Source: Bradyrhizobium sp. WSM1417 (lineage in GTDB: Bacteria; Pseudomonadota; Alphaproteobacteria; Rhizobiales; Xanthobacteraceae). From it: a DNA stretch of 64,000 nt. Of the stretch, positions 56,555 to 64,000 are shown one piece after another (positions within the stretch are counted from its first letter, which is position 1; every line of letters begins with the position of its first letter). Position numbers and translations under genes: made by a program. The notes under the pieces are model-generated. The model saw only the letters and a program-made list of their open reading frames with translations, had not been told where the DNA came from and did no database searches. The DNA lies in the NCBI RefSeq assembly GCF_000515415.1, contig NZ_KI911783.1, positions 6,373,831 to 6,437,830 of the forward strand, read 5' to 3'.

Positions 56555-56747
56555 CGGCCAACTGACTCCATTTTTTTTGAGGCCTGCTAAGTTCTGTCAG
56601 CCCGGCTTCGGTCATACCATACTCGACACCTTCGCCCGTTGAGCGTTGCTCCATCCATCCGTTTCGCAAAAGAGCGAGCGTTGTTCCGGGTTGATCGGGA
56701 AGCTTCGAAAACACATTCCAATCGCGGTCACGAAGAGGATCGAGCAT
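56550..56747 (-). CDS. Small winged-helix-like protein, possibly truncated
   Basis: 65 residues from ATG 56747. The sequence LALLRNGWMEQRSTGEGVE then YGMTEAGLTELSRP has the recognition-helix and wing look of MarR/HxlR-type DNA-binding domains. Coding-like sequence in the same frame continues ~25 codons upstream (PIFNQYHRQ) without a start codon, so the gene may have lost its 5' end. The TGA stop falls inside the palindrome at 56523-56554. Confidence 0.5.
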   Translation of the reverse strand: MLDPLRDRDWNVFSKLPDQPGTTLALLRNGWMEQRSTGEGVEYGMTEAGLTELSRPQKKWSQLAD

Positions 56748-56845
56748 TTGCCGGTGATACTGATTAAAGATCGGCCTGCGCTTTTCCTGCTGACCGATGT
56801 CTTGACGTGTCGTTTCAGGCGGGCGTTCTGTCTGCTCCGCAGGGT

Positions 56846-57556
56846 CTACATCGCCAGATAGCGCCTTCGAATATCATCATTTCCTGAAAGGCCTGTCGTG
56901 CTTTCACGATGTACGACTTTGCCCTTATCGATGACGAGCGCCTCCTGTGCAATCCGCAGGCAGAAATGCATGTTCTGTTCAGCCAGCAAAATCGTGGCGC
57001 CGCCCGCGCCCAATTCTCGCAAGACCCTGCTGATGTCGGCCACAATGATCGGCGCCAGCCCTTCGCTAGGCTCGTCAAGCAGCAGGACCAGCGGGTTTCC
57101 CATCAACGCACGGGCGATCACCAGCAGCTGTTGCTCGCCACCGGAAAGGCGGCCTGCCTGGCGGGATCGAAGCCTTGTAAGAAGCGGGAACGTTTCCCAG
57201 ATCCGCGGCAGCGTCCAGTCACGCCGGCCGCCAGGGCCGCTCTTGGCCGCGATCTGGAGGTTGTCCTCCACACTGTGCTCGGGGAATACTTGCCGGTCTT
57301 CCGGCACATAAGCCATTCCCAGCTGCGCGCGCGCGTGAGGCGGTGCGTGCGTGATGTCGCGGCCAGCGAAGAAGATGCGGCCGCTGCGCACCGGGACAAT
57401 GCCAGCGAGCGCCTTCATTGTCGTGCTCTTGCCCGCGCCATTTCGGCCGAGCAGCGCTAGTGTACACTTTTCCTGGAGCGCAGCATCGACGCCGAATAGG
57501 ATCTGGCTCGCGTCGTAGAACACGCTTACTCCCTCCGCACGCAAGAGCTCGGTCAA
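56846..57556 (-). CDS. livF: Branched-chain-type ABC importer ATPase (LivF)
   Basis: 236 residues. Walker A LGRNGAGKST, signature LSGGEQQLLVIARAL, Walker B LLLLDEPSEGLAP, switch His replaced by Gln (LLAEQNMHF) as is normal in LivF. Last gene of the five-gene operon; its ATG overlaps the livG stop. Confidence 0.9.
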   Translation of the reverse strand: MTELLRAEGVSVFYDASQILFGVDAALQEKCTLALLGRNGAGKSTTMKALAGIVPVRSGRIFFAGRDITHAPPHARAQLGMAYVPEDRQVFPEHSVEDNLQIAAKSGPGGRRDWTLPRIWETFPLLTRLRSRQAGRLSGGEQQLLVIARALMGNPLVLLLDEPSEGLAPIIVADISRVLRELGAGGATILLAEQNMHFCLRIAQEALVIDKGKVVHRESTTGLSGNDDIRRRYLAM

Positions 57557-58305
57557 GTCGCGTTCTCCTCTGCCCCAAGATAGGCGTCAATGACAGCCTG
57601 GTTGTTGCGGATCTGGTCTGGGGTGCCCTCGGCCAGCACCTTGCCGTAGCAGAGCACGCGAATGCTGCTGGCAACCTTGAAGACGATATCCATGTCGTGC
57701 TCGATGAAAATAAGTGTCAGCTTTCGGCGTTCCCAAAGAGCGCGAACGCGCTCAATCATGCGCCAGCGTTCGTCCGGGCCCATGCCAGCCGTAGGTTCAT
57801 CGAGCAACAGCACTTTGGGCTCCAACGCGAGCGCAATAGCGATATCGAGCAGCTTCTGATCGCCATGCGAGAGGATGTTCGCCTCGACCTCGGCAACATC
57901 GGTCAACCCGACGAACTCCATCACCTCGTCGGCACGCTCGAACATGCCGGGGGACGGAAAGCGATGAGACAGGCTGGCCCAGCGGCCGGCGTGGGCCGTG
58001 ACCGCAGCCATCAAGTTCGCGCGCACAGTCATGGTCGGAAAACAACTCGCGACTTGGAAGGCACGCCCAATGCCCCGCCGCATGCGTTCCGTTTTGGAGA
58101 GCTGGAGAATGTCCTCACGGTCAAGCAGCACCTCGCCAGAATCGGCGATGAACGCTCCACTGATCAGGTTGAAGAAGGTGGTCTTGCCGGCCCCGTTCGG
58201 TCCGATGATTGCTGATAAGCTGCCGGAGGGAAAGGCAAGCGACACGTCGTCGATCGCGCGTACGCCGCCGAATGACTTGGTAAGATGATTGATCTCAACC
58301 TTCAT
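57553..58305 (-). CDS. livG: Branched-chain-type ABC importer ATPase (LivG)
   Basis: 250 residues from ATG 58305, overlapping the livM stop (ATGA). Walker A GPNGAGKTT, the LivG-type signature region is degenerate (ILSHGDQKLLDIAIALA), Walker B VLLLDEPTAGMGPDE, switch IEHDMDIVF. LSHGDQ in place of LSGGQ is common in the LivG-related group that moves amides, urea or aromatic acids. Confidence 0.9.
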   Translation of the reverse strand: MKVEINHLTKSFGGVRAIDDVSLAFPSGSLSAIIGPNGAGKTTFFNLISGAFIADSGEVLLDREDILQLSKTERMRRGIGRAFQVASCFPTMTVRANLMAAVTAHAGRWASLSHRFPSPGMFERADEVMEFVGLTDVAEVEANILSHGDQKLLDIAIALALEPKVLLLDEPTAGMGPDERWRMIERVRALWERRKLTLIFIEHDMDIVFKVASSIRVLCYGKVLAEGTPDQIRNNQAVIDAYLGAEENAT

Positions 58306-59255
58306 CGCGCGCGCTTGCTCCAGACGAGGTGGATGAAATCGAGTACGCCTCGGCGCAGGCCAAGCGCGAATGCGAGGATCACGACGCCCAGGACAAGTCC
58401 GTGATACTCCGTGAAACGCTGCACCAGATCGTTCATTGCGAGCAGGATCGTCGCGCCCAGCACGGGCCCGAGAAAGCTGTTGATGCCTCCCAGCATGACC
58501 GCAAAAATGGCCTGGCCCGAGTTGGGCCAATCGGCCAGTTCGGGATAGGCGCCTGATACGAACAGGGCTGCCAGCACGCCTCCCATCCCGGCGAAGCCGC
58601 CCGCGATCGTGAACGCTAGCAGCCGGGCGCGCCACAGGATGATGCCGACAAAGCCGGCGCGTTCCGCATTGTCGCGGATCATGCGCAACGTATTCCCAAA
58701 CGGACTCATCGAGACATGGCGGAGCGCCAACAATCCGAGCACGGCTACGATGGCGCAGAACTGGTATAGATGAAGCTGCGAGCCCAGGTCGAAACCAAAG
58801 ATGTGGCGGCGAGGAATACCACCGCGCAACCCCTGATCACCTCCGGTCAGGCTCTGCCATGAGACAATAACGCTGAAGAAGAGCATCTGCACCGCGAGAG
58901 TGATGAAAGCGAAATAGTCCGTGCTTAGTCGGACGCAGATTGCGCCAACCACGAGAGCGGCGATGGTCGTCAGAGCCACCGCGAATAGCGCCGCGACGGG
59001 CAGAGACAATTCCGTCAACTGCATCGTGAGGCCAAATGCATAGGCGCCGAAGCCATAGAACATCCCGTGGCCGAATGAGACCATTCCTGTGGTGCCGACC
59101 AGCAGATTGAGCGACGTCGCGAACAGCGCCATCGCGCTGAGACGGATAATGAAGTCCTCGAAGGCCGGGCTACGGTGCAAGATTGGGATCGCGAGCAGCA
59201 AGATAAGCACGATCACGGCGAACAGGGCTTCGCGCGAGGCAGGATTGCGCTTCAT
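58302..59255 (-). CDS. livM: Branched-chain-type ABC importer permease (LivM)
   Basis: 317 residues from ATG 59255, overlapping the livH stop. Eight to ten membrane segments; LNLLVGTTGMVSFGHGMFYG and LRMIRDNAERAGFVGI are LivM blocks. Inner membrane. Confidence 0.9.
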   Translation of the reverse strand: MKRNPASREALFAVIVLILLLAIPILHRSPAFEDFIIRLSAMALFATSLNLLVGTTGMVSFGHGMFYGFGAYAFGLTMQLTELSLPVAALFAVALTTIAALVVGAICVRLSTDYFAFITLAVQMLFFSVIVSWQSLTGGDQGLRGGIPRRHIFGFDLGSQLHLYQFCAIVAVLGLLALRHVSMSPFGNTLRMIRDNAERAGFVGIILWRARLLAFTIAGGFAGMGGVLAALFVSGAYPELADWPNSGQAIFAVMLGGINSFLGPVLGATILLAMNDLVQRFTEYHGLVLGVVILAFALGLRRGVLDFIHLVWSKRAR

Positions 59256-60151
59256 AGCGGGCGGCCGAACAGTCCCTGCGGTCGCAGGACCAAGATACCA
59301 ATCATGACGATGTAGATAAGCCCATCTGTGAAGCCGGGGAAGCCGATCGTGCCGAAACCTCGAACGAGCCCGATGACGAGCGCCGCTACCATCGCGCCTG
59401 CGATCGAGCCCATACCGCCGATCACAGTGACGATGAATCCCTCGATCAGGATCGAGAAGCCCATGCCGGGCGAAAGCGAGCGAACGGGACCCGCGAGCGC
59501 GCCTGCGAGGCCAGCGAGCCCGCCGCCGATCGCAAAGACGATCGCGAATAGCACCGTCGTATTGACCCCGAGCGCCGAGACCATCTGCGGATTGACCGCC
59601 GCGGCCCGAACTGTCTTGCCGAGGCGCGTTCTGGACAGCCCGAGGCTGAGCACGATGGCGATCAGCGCAGCTATTCCGATCAGCACGGCGTAAAACGGGG
59701 GCACGACGCCGCCTGCGATGAACAGAGGCGGGACCTGAAAGGCAGCCGGCATTCCCATGGCGCGGAACTCGGGACCCCAGACAATCTTGACGATGTCGTC
59801 GAAGATCAGCACCACCGCGTAGCACACCAGAAGCTGCATAAGCACGTTGCTGCCGTAGACCCTGCTCATCAGCACGCGTTCGAAGAGCACGCCGAACAAG
59901 GCCATCGCCACCGCACCCGCCAACACGGCGAGCGCGTAACTATCCGTCTCGGCATATGCGCTGTAAGCTACATAGCCGCCCAGCATGTAGAAGGTGCCGT
60001 GGGCGAAGTTGACGATCTTGAGAACGCCGAAGATCAGCGTCAAGCCGGCAGCCACCAGGAACAACAGCATGCCCACGATTAGGCCGCTGGTGGCCTGCGT
60101 CACCACACAGGCGGGGGTCGTAAAACATGCGCCGAGCGCGTTAAAGTCCAT
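59252..60151 (-). CDS. livH: Branched-chain-type ABC importer permease (LivH)
   Basis: 299 residues. Family blocks: LTLIFGVLKIVNFAHGTFYM, GKTVRAAAVNPQMVSALGV and VIGGMGSIAGAMVAAL. Begins six bases after the binding-protein stop. Confidence 0.9.
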   Translation of the reverse strand: MDFNALGACFTTPACVVTQATSGLIVGMLLFLVAAGLTLIFGVLKIVNFAHGTFYMLGGYVAYSAYAETDSYALAVLAGAVAMALFGVLFERVLMSRVYGSNVLMQLLVCYAVVLIFDDIVKIVWGPEFRAMGMPAAFQVPPLFIAGGVVPPFYAVLIGIAALIAIVLSLGLSRTRLGKTVRAAAVNPQMVSALGVNTTVLFAIVFAIGGGLAGLAGALAGPVRSLSPGMGFSILIEGFIVTVIGGMGSIAGAMVAALVIGLVRGFGTIGFPGFTDGLIYIVMIGILVLRPQGLFGRPL

Positions 60152-60157
60152 CGATCG

Positions 60158-61393
60158 TCAGCTGTAATTCTGCTGCTTCTTCCACTCCGTCTCAAGTTCG
60201 ATGATCTTGCCCCAATCGGCGGGTTTGATGTCGGTGATGAACGGATCCTTCGGAATGGTCTGCCCCCACCCGATGGCATAGCCGATTGTCGTGTGATCAT
60301 CCCGCATGGTAATGGTGCCGTCGGCGCCAAAAGGCGAATTGATCTTCAGTCCCGTCAGGGCAGCCGCTATCGCCTTGCCGTCCAGAGAATTGGCCTTCTT
60401 GATGGCCGCCTCATAGAAGTGCATGGCGACCGAATTCTGCCAGGACCAATTAGTCGGCCGTTCGTTCCACCTTTTGAAGTACGCCTGACCCCATTCCTTG
60501 TTTGCCGGCGTATCCGGGAATGTCTCAAGATAACGCGTGGCCGACTGGATGCCCGCGGGCAGATTCTTGATCGCGGCCAGCACTGGATAGTCGACGTTCG
60601 GAGTTGCGACGGTCATCTGCCCGAACAGAGCATAGACATTCCCCTGGTTCACGAAGGCCGAGAGATCGCCGGCATAAAGCAGCGTGAACAGCGCCTGCGG
60701 CTTGGCCTGGATAAGTTTGGTAATCACTTCGGTGAAGTCCGGCTGGCCGAGCTTGGGCCAGGCCTCGGTTACGACCTCGACATCCGGTTTGAACTTCTTG
60801 AAGAACTGCAGATACTGCGCCGTCGTGTCGCGCCCATAGGCGTAGTCCGGTGAGCAAGTCGCCCATTTGTTGATTTTCTTGGCATTAGCGAAGTCTGCGA
60901 GGTAGAGGCTGCCGGCGACAGCATCGTGCACGCCCTGACGCGCCACGCGAAATGCGGTGGGCACCCTGATCTTCGGATCTGCGGTCAGCGATGACGTCTC
61001 GCTGTTGGTGTGAATGCAAGCCACGTTGAGGTCCCGCATAACCTCCTGCACCGCGAATGAGGCGGACGACGCTTCCGCATCGACCAGCAGTTCGCAGCCT
61101 GCAGTGTTCACCAGTTCACGTGCGACGCGCGCGGCTTCCTGCGGCTGGCCTTTGGAATCCCGGAAAACGAACTCGATTTGCCGGCCCAGGAAGCCGCCAG
61201 CGGCATTGATGCGATCTTGCTCGATTAGGAGCGAGTTGCGCGAAGAGGTGCCGAGCAGCGCGATGGGTCCCGATAGGATGCTTTGCATGCCTATGCGGAG
61301 AGTATTTGCCTGTGCCCTGGCTACCCATGGGGCGGCCACCAAAGTAGCCGTGCCACCGGCCAAAAGCGCGCGACGCGTGACGGGTCCGCTCAT
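60158..61393 (-). CDS. Branched-chain-type ABC solute-binding protein (LivK-like)
   Basis: 411 residues from ATG 61393 (GGGAGG upstream). Tat-type leader (TRRALLAGGTATLVAA, cut near ARAQA). Periplasmic-binding-protein I fold: LRIGMQSILSGPIALLG, KINKWATCSPDYAYGRDT, ALFTLLYAGDLSAFV. It heads the operon. The ligand is unknown; near neighbours encode an oxygenase and a beta-lactamase-fold enzyme, so an organic carbon source is plausible. Confidence 0.9.
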   Translation of the reverse strand: MSGPVTRRALLAGGTATLVAAPWVARAQANTLRIGMQSILSGPIALLGTSSRNSLLIEQDRINAAGGFLGRQIEFVFRDSKGQPQEAARVARELVNTAGCELLVDAEASSASFAVQEVMRDLNVACIHTNSETSSLTADPKIRVPTAFRVARQGVHDAVAGSLYLADFANAKKINKWATCSPDYAYGRDTTAQYLQFFKKFKPDVEVVTEAWPKLGQPDFTEVITKLIQAKPQALFTLLYAGDLSAFVNQGNVYALFGQMTVATPNVDYPVLAAIKNLPAGIQSATRYLETFPDTPANKEWGQAYFKRWNERPTNWSWQNSVAMHFYEAAIKKANSLDGKAIAAALTGLKINSPFGADGTITMRDDHTTIGYAIGWGQTIPKDPFITDIKPADWGKIIELETEWKKQQNYS

Positions 61394-62009
61394 CGAACTG
61401 CACCTCCCTGTGATCCGGCTGTTGAATACCAGTCGTGTTGTGCCCCGACTGTAGATCAGCGAGGCCATGCTGATCAAGCGACATAAAGGTGGAGCGAGGC
61501 CGGAGCCTCGGTAATGGGCATTGTACCTTCCAGTAAAGTTGGGCGCCGCCTTGCGCTCACTACGTCACGGGATCGTACCGCGATGCGCTGGTGCCGCGCT
61601 ATCCACCTTGCCCATTCCGCTCATTGCTTGGACTTTCGGGAAGCGGATCCGCTTCGGGAATGAACGACGACATAGCGGTTGCAGGATGAGCGCACGGCGC
61701 CTGTCGCTCGAGGTGTTTAACGCGAAGGAAGGACGTCTACTCGCGGTCCCTCACGTCGAGCTCATCCAGCGCCGGCCATTTCCCTTCCAACCTTAACTGC
61801 GGACAGATGGCGACCCGGGAGAACTCAGACGCAAATGATATGTGACGCAGCTCCGCTCACCAGGAGCGATCTACGGCAGTACGCGGGTCATTTCGAGCCG
61901 ACGAGCGAGATATACGGACGGCTCGCTCGCACAAGGCGAACGCCCCTTGCCAGCCTTCGGAAACGAGCGCATCCTGCTATGTTACTTCATAATAACAAAA
62001 GGAGGAAAC
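61394..62009. other. Divergent promoter region, no gene recognised
   Basis: About 600 bases between the Liv-type operon and the beta-lactamase-fold gene. Short frames are present but none is credible. AGGAGG at 61999-62004 is the ribosome site of the following gene. Confidence 0.4.
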
Positions 62010-62981
62010 ATGACATACGACCTTTCGCGGCGCTCCTTGCTCGCCCTCGGCGCAGGATTAGGCGCATCGACCGTGCTGGGCAGTAACGCTTTTGCGCGAG
62101 CACCCAAGCTTGGGACGCAGCCAGCTTATTTCTATCGCTTCGGTCTTGGAGACGCCGAAGTGACGGTCGTTTCTGACGGTCCGCTGCCACTCGGTCCTCC
62201 GAAAGGGACCTTCATCGGCGTGCCTGATGAAGAAGTGAAGAAGATGCTGAGCGACAATTTCCTCTCACCTGAAAATGTGGTGCTGGAGCAGAATTCGCCG
62301 ATCGTGAACATGGGTGACAGGCTAGTTCTATTCGACACTGGCATGGGAACGTCTAAGGCCTTCGGACCGACCACCGGCCGTCAGCAGAAGAGTATGGCAG
62401 AGGCTGGCATTAAACCAGCCGACATCGACGCCGTGGTCTTATCACACGCGCACATCGATCATATCGGCGGCATTGTGGACGCGGACGGTAAGCCATTATT
62501 CCCCAACGCACAGTACTACATAGCTCAGAGCGATTTCGATTTCTGGACCGATGAAGGCAAGCTTGGCAGTCCATTGAAGGACTTTGTCGTTCATGCACGC
62601 AAGAACTTACTGCCGGTACGAGATCGCCTTGTGTTCTTCAAGGACGGTCAGGAATTCCTTCCCGGCGTGCAGGCCATGGCAGCTCCTGGCCACACCGTAG
62701 GTCACACAATCTTCATGGTCTCGTCGGCAGGGAAATCGTTCGCCTTCCTCGGTGATCTTACTCACCATCCGATACTGCTGCTTGAAAAACCGCGGATGCA
62801 GTTCTCCTACGACACCGATCCGCAGCAGGCAGCTGAAAGCCGGGTCAAACTGCTAGATATGATTGCTGCAAATAAGATTCCTGTGATGTCCTATCATTTT
62901 GCCTGGCCAGGTTACGGCCATATCGCCAAGACATCGGAGGGCTTCCACTATTACCCGGAAGCGATGAGCTTGATTCTCTGA
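62010..62981 (+). CDS. Tat-exported metallo-beta-lactamase-fold hydrolase
   Basis: 323 residues from ATG 62010 with AGGAGG. The leader SRRSLLALGAGLGASTVLG is twin-Arg. Metal ligands: HAHIDHIGG (HxHxDH), APGHTVGH and GDLTHH. Lactonase-like layout (ADIDAVVLSHAHID). Such enzymes open lactones or cleave esters in the periplasm. An intrinsic terminator follows. Confidence 0.85.
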   Translation: MTYDLSRRSLLALGAGLGASTVLGSNAFARAPKLGTQPAYFYRFGLGDAEVTVVSDGPLPLGPPKGTFIGVPDEEVKKMLSDNFLSPENVVLEQNSPIVNMGDRLVLFDTGMGTSKAFGPTTGRQQKSMAEAGIKPADIDAVVLSHAHIDHIGGIVDADGKPLFPNAQYYIAQSDFDFWTDEGKLGSPLKDFVVHARKNLLPVRDRLVFFKDGQEFLPGVQAMAAPGHTVGHTIFMVSSAGKSFAFLGDLTHHPILLLEKPRMQFSYDTDPQQAAESRVKLLDMIAANKIPVMSYHFAWPGYGHIAKTSEGFHYYPEAMSLIL

Positions 62982-63025
62982 ACTCCGAGCGCAGACAAAA
63001 GAGACGACCTCCAAAGCAAACTCTA

Positions 63026-63050
63026 GCCCCGGACTTGACGGGGCATTTTT
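63026..63050 (+). terminator. Rho-independent terminator
   Basis: GCCCCG and CGGGGC form a six-base GC stem around GACTTGA, followed directly by ATTTTT. It lies 45 bases after the beta-lactamase-fold gene. Confidence 0.8.
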
Positions 63051-63389
63051 GCGCCTTCTCTGACGAGAACGGTGTCGGACTGCGATGTGGCCTTCGAGTC
63101 AGACTCGGACGTGCTAGTCAAGATCACGACGCACGATAATGGTCCTCGCAGATATGCTGGAGCTCAACCTGCGCAGGCTTGTGCTCCGCACATCTCGACT
63201 TAGGAGAACACCGGCTTGGGCGAAAATCTTGTAGGATTTTCCACCTGCAGCTGGCGGCTTTCTGGGGCGCGCTTCGGCCGTGAGGGGCGGTGGCCTCGGA
63301 AGGATAGGTGCTTGCAGCTCCGCTAGGCACGATTCAGGTTAACGACCGGACCATCGCCGAGGAAGACGAGCCGAACTCATTGCAAACGA
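63051..63389. other. Convergent intergenic region
   Basis: No gene recognised in ~340 bases between the terminator and the monooxygenase end. Confidence 0.35.

Positions 63390-64000
<611 letters not shown>

Overview
The window reads as a chromosomal segment of a high-GC alphaproteobacterium, most likely a Bradyrhizobium-type member of the Nitrobacteraceae. This is an inference from codon usage, the abundance of solute-binding ABC importers, Tat-type leaders, GntR/LacI regulators, an MddA-like methyltransferase and many small rhizobial-type hypothetical genes. No rRNA, tRNA or CRISPR array was recognised.

Layout. (1) 1-13.8 kb: a cluster of exported proteins: an NlpC/P60-like protein with a propeller-like front, a TPR/OmpA protein, three caspase-fold (peptidase C14) proteins, a DUF4384 protein, a membrane-anchored unknown, a SUMF1/FGE-fold protein without the catalytic cysteine pair, and a tandem DUF4399 protein. 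Most carry a signal peptide or membrane anchor, so the module appears to act in the envelope. The third caspase gene has a one-base frameshift in a G run. (2) 13.8-20.1 kb: a gene-poor, partly lower-GC accessory stretch. It holds a YkuD-type L,D-transpeptidase toxin candidate overlapping a secreted immunity-like gene, an unknown gene before them, imperfect ~98-bp direct repeats on both sides of these three genes, a NucA/NucB-type DNase, a GxSxG hydrolase and a decayed IS66 tnpB. (3) 20.1-29.3 kb: a minus-strand sugar or polyol operon (binding protein, two permeases, zinc dehydrogenase, ATPase, PfkB kinase, LacD-type aldolase) divergent from a LacI regulator and an SDR dehydrogenase. (4) 29.5-39.0 kb: a second sugar-type ABC importer in one plus-strand operon with a GntR regulator, a leaderless sulfatase, a canonical formylglycine-generating enzyme and a ClC-family anion transporter. 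This looks like uptake and intracellular desulfation of an organosulfate. (5) 39.0-45.2 kb: GntR, GMC oxidoreductase and an enolase-superfamily enzyme, divergent from a TauABC/SsuABC-like importer. (6) 45.2-56.7 kb: small hypothetical genes, several with single-base frameshifts, plus a histone-H1-like basic protein, an MddA-like methyltransferase and a CadC-type regulator with TPRs. (7) 56.8-64 kb: a five-gene Liv-type importer operon, a Tat-exported metallo-beta-lactamase-fold protein with a clear terminator, and the end of a Baeyer-Villiger/FMO-type monooxygenase running off the right edge.

The best candidates for unusual biology are the exported three-caspase cluster, the repeat-flanked L,D-transpeptidase/immunity cassette, the sulfatase-FGE-ClC operon, and a dispersed intergenic palindrome (ACTGATAAG...CTTATCAGT) seen three times. 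All assignments were made by reading the sequence; none was checked against a database.
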